Below, piece after piece: positions 1 to 5,827 of a stretch of 7,511 nt of DNA (within the stretch, counting starts at the first letter, position 1; every line of letters begins with the position of its first letter). Origin of the DNA: a bacterium (GTDB lineage: Bacteria > UBA9089 > JASEGY01); the NCBI GenBank assembly GCA_030019105.1, contig JASEGY010000163.1, forward strand, positions 1 to 7,511, written 5' to 3'. Position numbers and translations under genes: made by a program. The notes under the pieces were generated by a model that saw only the letters and a list, made by a program, of their open reading frames with translations, was not told the DNA's origin and did not search any database.

Positions 1-63
1 ATGAAAGGCTAAAGCCTGAACTCCAAAGGATAGCCAACCCCAAAATCTTTTTCTTGAATACTA
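1..63 (-). mobile_element. 150-bp MITE-like foldback element, copy 3, cut by the window edge
   Basis: The reverse complement of this stretch matches the first 63 bases of the two full copies at 3097-3246 and 6885-7034. By hand count it differs at 6 of 63 positions from the copy at 6885 and at 7 from the copy at 3097. It lies in the opposite orientation to both, with its TAG terminus at 61-63 next to a TA at 64-65. The other half is outside the window. That TA is also the start of the first TAGTAAG unit of the neighbouring tandem array, so this copy too abuts a heptamer array. No coding capacity is seen. Confidence 0.85.
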
Positions 64-166
64 TAGTAAGTAGTAAGTAGTAAGTAGTAAGCACCGCTTC
101 TCATCCTACTACCTACTACCTACTACCTACTACCTACTACCTACTACCTTACCTACTACCTACTAT
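64..166. repeat. Heptamer-repeat foldback downstream of rpsK
   Basis: Four tandem TAGTAAG units (64-91) are followed by a short spacer (92-105). Then come six perfect CTACTAC units (106-147), a broken CTTAC (148-152) and two more units (153-166). The right arm is the near reverse complement of the left. In RNA made from the minus strand, which is the operon's sense, each left-arm unit pairs fully with the right arm through one G:U wobble per unit. The plus strand would have an A:C mismatch at the same place. The array ends three bases from the rpsK stop codon. There is no T-run, so it is not a classical terminator, though it could act as a 3' RNA structure. Confidence 0.9.
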
Positions 167-169
167 CTC

Positions 170-568
170 CTATACTCTTCTTCGTTTTCTGGCTCGACAA
201 CCGTTATGAGGAATAGGAGTCACATCCTTGATAACTTTAATCCCCAGGCCAGTAGCCTGAAGGGATCTGATCGCTGATTCCCTCCCGGCTCCCGGACCAG
301 TGACATAAACAGCAATCTCTTCCATTCCATGATCCCTGGCCCTTTTTGCGGCAGCTTCCGCCGCCATTTGGGCGGCAAATGGTGTAGATTTTCGAGAGCC
401 TTTAAATCCAACTGTACCGGCGCTAGCCCAGCTTATAGTCCCACCTGCCGGATCAGTAATAGTAACAATAGTATTGTTGAAAGTAGCCTGGATATGGGCA
501 ACTCCGGCTCTTATATTTTTCTTAGCGCCGGTTTTACTTCCTTTACTTTTAGAACCTTTTTTAGCCAT
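170..568 (-). CDS. rpsK: 30S ribosomal protein S11
   Basis: S11 sits on the platform of the small subunit and helps shape the mRNA exit/E-site region together with S7 and S18. The 132 residues are a normal length for the family. A basic N-terminal tail (about 1-20) leads into the [15 protein letters not shown] segment, the [22 protein letters not shown] segment, [13 protein letters not shown] (91-103) and the conserved basic C-terminus ([12 protein letters not shown]). The ATG lies only three bases after the rpsM stop, and the AGG near the end of rpsM can serve as its ribosome-binding site, so the two are probably translationally coupled. rpsD, rpoA and rplQ usually follow, but only repeat DNA is present as far as the window edge. 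Confidence 0.98.
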   Translation of the reverse strand: MAKKGSKSKGSKTGAKKNIRAGVAHIQATFNNTIVTITDPAGGTISWASAGTVGFKGSRKSTPFAAQMAAEAAAKRARDHGMEEIAVYVTGPGAGRESAIRSLQATGLGIKVIKDVTPIPHNGCRARKRRRV

Positions 569-571
569 TTT

Positions 572-949
572 TTACCTAGTTCCTTTCTTTTTCCCTACCG
601 TAATCCTCTTGGGGCCCTTTCTTGTCCTGGCATTAGTATGGGTCCGCTGTCCTCTCACCGGCAGCCCCCTCCGATGTCTCAAACCCCGATAACAACCTAT
701 ATCCATAAGTCTTTTTATATTCTGAGTGACCTCTTTTCGCAGGTCCCCTTCCACCTTGAAATCCTTTTCAATCACACTCCTCAACTTAGTCACTTCTTCT
801 TCTGTTAAATCCCGAACACGGGTATCAGGACTAATATTAGCTATCTTAATGATCTTTTGGGAAGAAGACAACCCAAGCCCATAAATATAAGTTAATGCTA
901 TTTCAACTCGCTTATCACGCGGTAAGTCTACTCCAACAAGTCTGGCCAA
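572..949 (-). CDS. rpsM: 30S ribosomal protein S13
   Basis: S13 lies in the head of the 30S subunit, contacts P-site tRNA and forms the intersubunit bridges to the 50S central protuberance. The 125 residues fit the family: the N-terminal helix-two-turn-helix begins [22 protein letters not shown], and the basic signature [14 protein letters not shown] followed by [11 protein letters not shown] covers residues 88-112. The start codon is TTG. No in-frame ATG or GTG precedes it before a TGA, and the SD GAGGGGG stands ten bases upstream. The spacer to rpmJ is occupied by an inverted heptamer repeat. Confidence 0.97.
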   Translation of the reverse strand: MARLVGVDLPRDKRVEIALTYIYGLGLSSSQKIIKIANISPDTRVRDLTEEEVTKLRSVIEKDFKVEGDLRKEVTQNIKRLMDIGCYRGLRHRRGLPVRGQRTHTNARTRKGPKRITVGKKKGTR

Positions 950-959
950 GCAACCAACA

Positions 960-966
960 CCCCCTC
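960..966 (-). promoter_or_regulatory. Shine-Dalgarno site of rpsM (TTG start)
   Basis: GAGGGGG on the minus strand lies ten bases before the TTG at 949. It supports use of this non-ATG start and falls right after the last repeat unit of the rpmJ-rpsM spacer. Confidence 0.7.
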
Positions 967-969
967 TTC

Positions 970-1100
970 ATTTTGGATTTCGGATTTTGGATTTCGGATT
1001 TTACCCCTAATCCGCCATCAGTTCATTCCGCAATCTATCTCTCCGTTTCATTTTGGATTTCGGTTCATTCCGCAATCCGCAATCCACAATCCGCAATCCA
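970..1100. repeat. Inverted heptamer repeat filling the rpmJ-rpsM spacer
   Basis: The left arm has four 7-bp units alternating ATTTTGG and ATTTCGG (970-997). The right arm has four units alternating CAATCCG and CAATCCA (1073-1100). Read as TGGATTT/CGGATTT against the reverse complement TGGATTG/CGGATTG, the arms match with one mismatch per unit and keep the same T/C alternation. The 75-base middle holds another ATTTTGG-ATTTCGG pair (1050-1063) and a 15-base direct repeat (GTTCATTCCGCAATC at 1021 and again at 1063). The tract starts two bases after the rpmJ stop and ends just before the rpsM ribosome-binding site. Confidence 0.88.
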
Positions 1101-1102
1101 TT

Positions 1103-1216
1103 CTATCCTTGTCTCTGTTTATGTCTGGGATTAACACAGATAACCCGCAAGACTCCCTTCCTTTTGATGATCTTGCATTTCTCGCATATCTTTTTAACCG
1201 ATGCCCTGACTTTCAT
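1103..1216 (-). CDS. rpmJ: 50S ribosomal protein L36 (zinc-binding form)
   Basis: I translated this gene by hand. It has 37 codons, starting [14 protein letters not shown] and ending NPRHKQRQG, then TAG. L36 is the smallest large-subunit protein and binds domain V-VI of 23S rRNA late in 50S assembly. C11, C14, C27 and H32 form the Cys3-His zinc site of the C+ type, as opposed to the zinc-free paralogue used under zinc limitation. The length matches the family exactly. An AGAGGG ribosome-binding site lies about eight bases before the ATG. Its place between infA and rpsM is the standard one. Confidence 0.97.
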   Translation of the reverse strand: MKVRASVKKICEKCKIIKRKGVLRVICVNPRHKQRQG

Positions 1217-1228
1217 TTTTTTACCCTC

Positions 1229-1288
1229 TGGTGTCCGGCAGCCTGGTGTCTGGTAAATACTGACCTGTCAGACCACCGGATACCAGAC
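1229..1288. repeat. Imperfect inverted repeat in the infA-rpmJ spacer
   Basis: TGGTGTCCGG (1229-1238) is the reverse complement of CCGGATACCA (1276-1285) with one mismatch. GTCTGGTA (1248-1255) is the exact reverse complement of TACCAGAC (1281-1288). The two pairings use overlapping right arms, so they are alternatives. ACC triplets recur every 7-8 bases through 1276-1299, and TGGTGTC occurs twice. This looks like a decayed relative of the heptamer foldbacks in the other spacers, but it is much less regular. Confidence 0.55.
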
Positions 1289-1302
1289 TACCGCTTACCA
1301 AT

Positions 1303-1539
1303 CTATTTAGACCGATAGACAATTCTTCCCCGACTAAGGTCATACATAGAAAGCTCTACCGTCACTTTATCACCAGGCAGTATCCTGATAAAATGCATCC
1401 TCATCTTCCCTGAGATGTGTGCTAAAATCTTATGCCCATTCTCCAACGCGACCCTAAAGTTGGCATTCGGCAGGGCTTCAACTACTGTTCCCTCTACCCG
1501 AATTACCTCTTCCTTTTTAGCTGGTTCCCTTTTAGCCAT
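1303..1539 (-). CDS. infA: Translation initiation factor IF-1
   Basis: IF1 is a single OB-fold protein that occupies the 30S A site during initiation and works with IF2 and IF3. It has 78 residues against the common 72; the extra residues are in the N-terminal stretch [12 protein letters not shown]. The diagnostic segments are [21 protein letters not shown], then [28 protein letters not shown] in two parts (about 37-50 and 51-64), and the closing [13 protein letters not shown]. The ATG is preceded by only a weak GGGGTG. Upstream, the 46-base gap to map is mostly an AT-rich heptamer repeat. Confidence 0.97.
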   Translation of the reverse strand: MAKREPAKKEEVIRVEGTVVEALPNANFRVALENGHKILAHISGKMRMHFIRILPGDKVTVELSMYDLSRGRIVYRSK

Positions 1540-1554
1540 CTAACACCCCATAAA

Positions 1555-1601
1555 CAATTATCAATTAACAATTAACAATTAATAATCAATAATTGTTAAT
1601 T
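1555..1601. repeat. CAATTAA heptamer tract with inverted end, spanning the map stop codon
   Basis: CAATTAT (1555-1561) is followed by three CAATTAA units (1562-1582), an AT-rich turn (1583-1590) and AATTGTTAATT (1591-1601), which is the reverse complement of AATTAACAATT within the array. The 7-bp period and foldback layout are those of the other spacer repeats. The tract enters the coding region: the map stop codon (1586-1588) and the last codons of map lie within it. Confidence 0.8.
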
Positions 1602-2368
1602 AGGTTGTAATACCAGCCGCCATCAAAGGCGGTTATTATCTCCGGCTCACCATCAGTCACCACAATAGTGTGCTCAAAGTGGGCCGAGAGGCTTCTATCT
1701 TTCGTTACAGCCGTCCAACCATCTTCAAGGAGATCAGTCTCTCCAGTGCCAACATTTATCATCGGCTCCGGACATAATACCATGCCGGGTTTAAGACGAG
1801 GTCCTTTTCCTGGTGTGCCGAGATTTGGTATTTGAGGCTCTTCGTGGACCTTCTTACCAATGCCATGGCCAACAAAATTTTTTGTCGCTGAAAATCCTTC
1901 TGCCTCTGCGGTAGATTGAATAGCAAAAGAAATGTCTTCTACCCGCTTACCTGGTCTGGCCTCAGCTATAGCCGCCTTTAAGGCTTCTAACGTCACTTCC
2001 ACTAATTTTAATGTCTCAGGATCTATCTTGCCTACCGGAACAGTAATAGCGGCATCCGTATGGTAACCGTCCCACTTTACACCCAAATCAATCCCAATAA
2101 TATCTCCCTCTTCAAGTCGATATCGACCCGGAATTCCATGCACTACCTGACAGTTAACAGAAGTACAAATACTGGCCGGGAACCCCCGATATCCTAAAAA
2201 AGACGGTTTTGCTCCCCGGGAGGTGATAAATTTATAAGCAGCCTTATCTAATTCCCGGGTACTAACTCCCGGTTTAACCAGCTTGGCCAGGATTTGTAAG
2301 GTTTCAGCGACAAGTCGGCCTCCCCGCCGCATTTTGGCCAGTTCTTTGGAAGACCTTATATGAATCAT
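1586..2368 (-). CDS. map: Type I methionine aminopeptidase
   Basis: The enzyme removes the initiator methionine from nascent proteins with small second residues, using a two-metal centre. Numbered from the start, the metal ligands are D94, D105, H168, E201 and E232, each exactly three less than D97, D108, H171, E204 and E235 of E. coli. The second-shell histidines are H77 (VVHGIP) and H175 (VHEEP). The absence of an N-terminal SH3/zinc extension makes it a bacterial type Ia enzyme. The ATG overlaps the adk stop by four bases (ATGA), so coupling is likely. At 260 residues it is slightly long, because the final residues NLINNY are encoded by an AT-rich repeat tract. Confidence 0.97.
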   Translation of the reverse strand: MIHIRSSKELAKMRRGGRLVAETLQILAKLVKPGVSTRELDKAAYKFITSRGAKPSFLGYRGFPASICTSVNCQVVHGIPGRYRLEEGDIIGIDLGVKWDGYHTDAAITVPVGKIDPETLKLVEVTLEALKAAIAEARPGKRVEDISFAIQSTAEAEGFSATKNFVGHGIGKKVHEEPQIPNLGTPGKGPRLKPGMVLCPEPMINVGTGETDLLEDGWTAVTKDRSLSAHFEHTIVVTDGEPEIITAFDGGWYYNLINNY

Positions 2369-3009
2369 TCCAGAACATTCACGATTCGATCAAAAATCTC
2401 CTCGACTTTTCCCTTCCCATTTATCTCTTTCAGTAATCCACCCACGTTTTTATAATAATTGATCAGCGGCTCTGTCTGATCAAGATATACCTTTAATCGA
2501 TTCTTGATCACTTCTTCTTTATCGTCTTTCCTTTGATAAATCTCCCCACCACATTTATTACATTTGTCTGAGATCTTCGGGGGAGAATAATCTATATGAT
2601 AGTTAGCCTGACAATCCCGACAAATCCTTCTTCCGGAAAGTCTCCTGATCAAGGTAGGTTCGTCCACTTGAATGTTAATTACCGCCGAAAGCGAGAGTTC
2701 CATTTCACTCAGGGTTGTCCGTAATGCCTCAGCCTGAGCCTCTGTCCTGGGGAATCCATCAAGAATAAAACCCCTCTCACAATCCGGGGCAACTAATCTT
2801 TCTTTAATAATATCTATGATGAGCTGATCCGGAACCAGTTTTCCCTCTTCCATATAAGCCTTTGCTGCCCGGCCTAATTGAGTCCCTTTCGCTACCGCTT
2901 CTCTTAATATATCACCGGTAGATATCTGAGGAATACCGTACCTGCTCACCAAAAATTCAGATTGGGTTCCCTTGCCTGACCCTGGAGGGCCTAACAGTAT
3001 CAGTCTCAT
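2365..3009 (-). CDS. adk: Adenylate kinase, long form with zinc-type LID
   Basis: Adk interconverts ATP + AMP and 2 ADP in the cytosol. I choose the ATG at 3009, which gives 214 residues starting MRLILLGPPGSGKGTQ. The in-frame ATG five codons upstream has no ribosome-binding site, while AGGGAG lies six bases before this one. Seen in order are the P-loop GPPGSGKGT (7-15), STGDILR (AMP site, about 30-36), GFPRT (85-89), and a LID with C130, C133, C150 and C153, the four-cysteine zinc pattern known from Bacillus stearothermophilus and absent from E. coli. It is separated from secY by 263 bases of repeats and overlaps map by four bases. Confidence 0.97.
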   Translation of the reverse strand: MRLILLGPPGSGKGTQSEFLVSRYGIPQISTGDILREAVAKGTQLGRAAKAYMEEGKLVPDQLIIDIIKERLVAPDCERGFILDGFPRTEAQAEALRTTLSEMELSLSAVINIQVDEPTLIRRLSGRRICRDCQANYHIDYSPPKISDKCNKCGGEIYQRKDDKEEVIKNRLKVYLDQTEPLINYYKNVGGLLKEINGKGKVEEIFDRIVNVLE

Positions 3010-3015
3010 TAGCTT

Positions 3016-3021
3016 CTCCCT
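3016..3021 (-). promoter_or_regulatory. Shine-Dalgarno site deciding the adk start
   Basis: AGGGAG is six bases before the ATG at 3009. Upstream of the alternative ATG at 3024 there is only repeat sequence with no purine-rich site. The choice also restores the usual N-terminus of the family. Confidence 0.75.
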
Positions 3022-3027
3022 CATTAT

Positions 3028-3096
3028 TTAGTAGTAGTAGGTAGCAAGTAGTAAGCACCGCTTCTTATTCCACTACTTACTATCTACTATCTACTA
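3028..3096. repeat. Heptamer-repeat foldback in the secY-adk spacer
   Basis: Four degenerate heptads, TTAGTAG, TAGTAGG, TAGCAAG and TAGTAAG (3028-3055), are followed by a spacer (3056-3070). The right arm is CCACTAC, CTTACTA, TCTACTA and TCTACTA (3070-3096). The G at 3055 plus the spacer reads GCACCGCTTCTTATTC, almost the same as GCACCGCTTCTCATC at 91-105, so the two foldbacks are related and not independent simple repeats. The right arm is interrupted at 3096 by the foldback element and resumes at 3249. Confidence 0.85.
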
Positions 3097-3246
3097 TAGA
3101 CTTCATGAAAAAGATTTTGGGGGAGGTTATCCTTTGGAGTTTAGGCTTTAGCCTTTCATAACTAATGAAATCCTAAAGGATTAACTCCGAAAGCTACATA
3201 ACCTGTCTTGAATTCGCTTACCCCAAAATATTTATCTTAAGAGCTA
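3097..3246 (+). mobile_element. 150-bp MITE-like foldback element, copy 1
   Basis: The element begins TAG and ends CTA, with a TA on each side (3095-3096 and 3247-3248). It aligns without gaps to the copy at 6885-7034, with 132 of 150 positions identical by hand count. This includes a 55-base identical core at 3134-3188. The core folds on itself: TTGGAGTT pairs with AACTCC plus flank, TTTCAT pairs with ATGAAA, and each arm carries a small hairpin (GGCTTTAGCC; AATCCTAAAGGATT). The ends form imperfect inverted repeats containing CTTAAGA-like and TTTTGGGG blocks. No ORF is present. TA flanks and inverted ends fit elements moved by IS630/Tc1-type transposases, but no transposase is in view. Confidence 0.85.
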
Positions 3247-3248
3247 TA

Positions 3249-3269
3249 CCTACTACCTACTACTTACTG
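3249..3269. repeat. Continuation of the interrupted heptamer array
   Basis: CCTACTA, CCTACTA and CTTACTG continue, in the same 7-bp phase, the array that stops at 3096 on the other side of the foldback element. Taking out the element and one TA joins the two parts without a phase break. The array ends just short of the secY stop codon. Confidence 0.8.
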
Positions 3270-3272
3270 TAA

Positions 3273-4592
3273 TTACCGCCGTCCCCTTAATTTGCCCTTC
3301 TTTAAAAATCCTTCATAATGAGTCATCAAAAGCTGGGATTCGATCTGTTTTACCGTATCAAGCACTACCCCAATGACAATTAAGAGCGATGTTCCGCCAA
3401 ACCAAAAGGGTATCTTCATTCCCATATAAAGGATCGAAGGCAGCAGGGCAATCACGGCTAAAAACATTGCCCCCACCAGGAGTATCCGGCTTAATACTTT
3501 CTCAATATAGTCAGCGGTGGGTTTGCCTGGACGAATACCCGGCACAAACCCCCCGTACTTACGCATATTATCGGCTACATCGTCAGGTTTAAAGACAACA
3601 GCCGTATAAAAATAAGTAAAAAAGACGATAAAGGCAAAATAAACTATAGAATAAGCTATATGTCCCTGCTGGAAGATGTTGGCAAATTTACTCACAATAG
3701 AATCAGGATTGTTTTGGCTGAAAAAGACAGCTATTGTCCTCGGAAAATCAAGGATAGCCGAGGCAAAGATAACCGGAATAACTCCAGCCGGGTTTATCTG
3801 GAGAGGGATATGGGTACTCTGTCCGCCATAGACCTTACGCCCTACCACCCGTTTAGCATATTGAACCGGGATTCGGCGCTGCCCCTGGAGCATAATCACT
3901 ACCGCCGCCGTAACAAGCACAATAACAATAAGAATGAAGGCTAATGTCACAACACTCATTTCCCCGGTTAAGACAACCGTGGCTGTCTGAGATATTGCCC
4001 CGGGGATACTGGCAATAATACCCGCTGCAATGATCAGAGATATCCCGTTTCCAATGCCTCTATCTGATATCTGTTCACCCAGCCACATAATAAAAGCCGT
4101 GCCGGTACTAAGGGTCAGAACTGTCATCAGGAGAAAACTAATACCCGGATTGTAAACAAGTTCCTCCCCGGAAGGAGCAACCTGACTTTGAAGATAGACC
4201 CCAACCCCTAAAGCCTGAACAATGCTTATAAGAATAGTTCCATATCTGGTATGCTGGGTAATCTTCTTTTTTCCCTGTTCGCCTTCCTTAGAAAGCCTTT
4301 CGTAGTAAGGGAAGACAATGGTAAAAAGCTGGAGGATAATAGAGGCGGAGATGTAGGGCATAATCCCCAACGAAAAGATGGAGAATTTCTCAAAGGCCCC
4401 TCCGGAAAAGAGATTGAGAAAGCCGAAAACCGTTCCTTCCAGTTGATGGAACCAATCTGCCAGGGCCGGCCCATTTATCCCGGGGGTTGGTATAAAAGCC
4501 CCCACCCTGAATACAACTATCAGGGCAGCGGTAAAGAGAAGTCTATTCCGCAAGTCCGGCGCTTTAAGGGGATTGATAATACTATTAATCAT
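3273..4592 (-). CDS. secY: Protein translocase subunit SecY
   Basis: SecY is the pore of the SecYEG channel in the inner membrane, moving unfolded proteins with SecA or from the ribosome. The 439 residues match the family and show ten hydrophobic spans, roughly at 17-36, 72-92, 116-136, 150-171, 183-203, 213-235, 268-292, 312-335, 369-389 and 395-413. Recognisable segments are RVGAFIPTPG (29-38), GEQISDRGIGNG (172-183), QGQRRIPVQYAKR (236-248) and GGFVPGIRPG (347-356). The last contains R354, the conserved arginine of cytoplasmic loop C5 needed for SecA-driven transport. The ATG overlaps the rplO stop by four bases, and GGGAGGA about 12 bases upstream within rplO is a possible ribosome-binding site. 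A basic tail (KKGKLRGRR) ends the protein. Confidence 0.98.
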   Translation of the reverse strand: MINSIINPLKAPDLRNRLLFTAALIVVFRVGAFIPTPGINGPALADWFHQLEGTVFGFLNLFSGGAFEKFSIFSLGIMPYISASIILQLFTIVFPYYERLSKEGEQGKKKITQHTRYGTILISIVQALGVGVYLQSQVAPSGEELVYNPGISFLLMTVLTLSTGTAFIMWLGEQISDRGIGNGISLIIAAGIIASIPGAISQTATVVLTGEMSVVTLAFILIVIVLVTAAVVIMLQGQRRIPVQYAKRVVGRKVYGGQSTHIPLQINPAGVIPVIFASAILDFPRTIAVFFSQNNPDSIVSKFANIFQQGHIAYSIVYFAFIVFFTYFYTAVVFKPDDVADNMRKYGGFVPGIRPGKPTADYIEKVLSRILLVGAMFLAVIALLPSILYMGMKIPFWFGGTSLLIVIGVVLDTVKQIESQLLMTHYEGFLKKGKLRGRR

Positions 4593-5026
4593 CCGGCGAC
4601 ACTTCCTCCCGCACTAAGGATTTTTTCCTTTGCCCCTTCACTCATCCAGTCTATCTCTACCATCAAAGGGACTTTCAAATCTCCTTTCCCCAAAATCTTA
4701 ACCCCATTTTGGGTCTGCTTTATTAATCCGCTCGCTTGAAGCACATCCGGTGTAATCAATGTCTCGGGCTCAAATTGGTTTAAGTCTTCTACATTGACCA
4801 CCGCATACAATTTCTTTTTGAGACTGGTAAAGCCTCTTTTGGGAACCCTTCTGGCAAGAGGCATTTGACCACCTTCAAACCCCCGTCGTGATTTGCCCCC
4901 TGACCGGGCCAACTGGCCCTTGTGTCCCCGCCCGGATGTCTTCCCTTTTCCTGAACCAGTCCCTCGACCAACTCTTTTTTTAGCCTTCTTGGACCCTTTA
5001 GATGGCCGTAATTCGTTTAATTTCAT
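4589..5026 (-). CDS. rplO: 50S ribosomal protein L15
   Basis: L15 binds 23S rRNA and is a mid-to-late 50S assembly protein. It has 145 residues, close to the usual 144-150. The start MKLNELRP is followed by the long basic glycine-rich extension (about 8-50) that threads into rRNA, then FEGGQMPLARRVPKRGF (50-66) and the globular C-terminal domain ending in GAKEKILSAGGSVAG. Only a weak GAG precedes the ATG. The 109-base gap from rpmD is unusual beside the overlaps on either side. The stop overlaps the secY start as ATGA. Confidence 0.98.
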   Translation of the reverse strand: MKLNELRPSKGSKKAKKRVGRGTGSGKGKTSGRGHKGQLARSGGKSRRGFEGGQMPLARRVPKRGFTSLKKKLYAVVNVEDLNQFEPETLITPDVLQASGLIKQTQNGVKILGKGDLKVPLMVEIDWMSEGAKEKILSAGGSVAG

Positions 5027-5135
5027 TTTTTAATCTCGAATCCTCTCGGGTGGTGCCCTGGATTAACCTCCGATATCCTTCTAATCGCAAAAGACACAAA
5101 GGACATAAAAATTCGGTAAGTCCCGATTGCTAATT
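5027..5135. other. rpmD-rplO spacer with a possible degenerate intergenic repeat
   Basis: No gene is visible in these 109 bases. On the minus strand, about 5085-5110, they contain ATGTCCTTTGTGTC followed by TTTTGCGATTAG. I recall similar wording from intergenic repeats of other environmental genomes, but there is no second copy in this window, so the call rests on recollection only. No promoter or terminator is convincing. Confidence 0.3.
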
Positions 5136-5318
5136 CTAACTCCCTTCCTCTACTACCAACATATCAACCACATGGGCCACCATCCCCCTGATCTGGGGAT
5201 TATCCGGCCTTATCACTGTTTGGTTAATTCGTCTAAGGCCTAAAGCAGACAGAGTTCGCCTGGCTTTTTCCTTTCGGCCGATTTTACTTTTAATCAACTT
5301 AATCCGCAATGTACTCAC
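5136..5318 (-). CDS. rpmD: 50S ribosomal protein L30
   Basis: L30 is a small 23S rRNA-binding protein of the large subunit. Sixty residues is the standard bacterial length. [20 protein letters not shown], then [14 protein letters not shown] and the final [14 protein letters not shown] are typical of the family. The start codon is GTG, whose last two bases are shared with the rpsE stop (GTGA). GAGGGAG eight bases upstream, inside rpsE, is a good ribosome-binding site. Confidence 0.97.
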   Translation of the reverse strand: MSTLRIKLIKSKIGRKEKARRTLSALGLRRINQTVIRPDNPQIRGMVAHVVDMLVVEEGS

Positions 5319-5827
5319 GCTGGTTTCTCCCTCAGGGCAGCCCTTTCTTTAAAAAGCTTTATTCTCTTTAAGCCTTCCATAGTAGCATTGACTACATTAA
5401 GGGGATTATCATTACCCAGAGACTTAGTCAGGATGTCCTGAATCCCGGCTACCTTCATTACTGCCCGCACTGCTCCTCCCGCAATAATTCCGGTTCCCGG
5501 AGCAGCCGGCTTTAACATAACTTTACCGGCGCCAAAGCGGCCTATAATTCCGTAAGGAATAGTCGTTCCTCTCAGGGGGATATCGACCATATTCCTCTTG
5601 GCGGCTTCTATTCCTTTGGTAATAGTTTGAGGCACTTCCTTGGCTTTCCCGAAACCTATCCCCACTCGACCCTGAGCATCACCGACCGCAACCAGAGCCG
5701 AAAAACTGAATCTCCTTCCCCCTTTAACCACCTTAGCTACCCGGTTGATATTAATCACTTCTTCTTTTAATTCGGCTGTTGCTTCCTGTTGTGGCTGTTC
5801 TTTTTGTTTCGATTTATTCGGTTTCAA
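5315..5827 (-). CDS. rpsE: 30S ribosomal protein S5
   Basis: S5 lies near the mRNA entry tunnel and the decoding region and contributes to translational fidelity and mRNA unwinding with S3 and S4. The 170 residues comprise a polar N-terminal tail (1-24), the double-stranded-RNA-binding-like domain with [19 protein letters not shown] (28-46) and GFGKAKEVP, and the C-terminal domain with [18 protein letters not shown] (111-128) and [13 protein letters not shown]. The start is TTG and overlaps the rplR stop (TTGA). AAGGGGG stands nine bases before it, and the first internal ATG (M80) would remove half the protein. A GTG at codon 24 is a weaker alternative. Confidence 0.96.
   Translation of the reverse strand: MKPNKSKQKEQPQQEATAELKEEVININRVAKVVKGGRRFSFSALVAVGDAQGRVGIGFGKAKEVPQTITKGIEAAKRNMVDIPLRGTTIPYGIIGRFGAGKVMLKPAAPGTGIIAGGAVRAVMKVAGIQDILTKSLGNDNPLNVVNATMEGLKRIKLFKERAALREKPA

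Noticed and set aside
64..166. CRISPR array
   Set aside because: Units are 7 bp in direct tandem without unique spacers, and no cas genes are present.
1..169. An RNA gene or the start of rpsD downstream of rpsK
   Set aside because: The stretch is fully explained by a truncated foldback element and a heptamer array. No tRNA-like cloverleaf or ribosome-binding site plus ATG with S4-like residues is present.
329..808. A 159-codon plus-strand open frame opposite rpsK and rpsM
   Set aside because: It is antisense to two certain ribosomal-protein genes, has no family resemblance and a composition typical of a complement-strand frame.
895..1318. Short plus-strand open frames through the rpmJ-rpsM and infA-rpmJ spacers
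   Set aside because: They translate the tandem repeats and the antisense of rpmJ. The residue pattern (repeats such as NPQSAI) comes from the 7-bp units.
3010..3024. The upstream ATG of adk at 3024
   Set aside because: It has no ribosome-binding site, adds five residues not usual in the family, and its codons 2-3 form the SD of the better start at 3009.
4251..4739. A 162-codon plus-strand open frame opposite secY and rplO
   Set aside because: It lies wholly over two conserved genes, with no recognisable domain and no ribosome-binding site of note.
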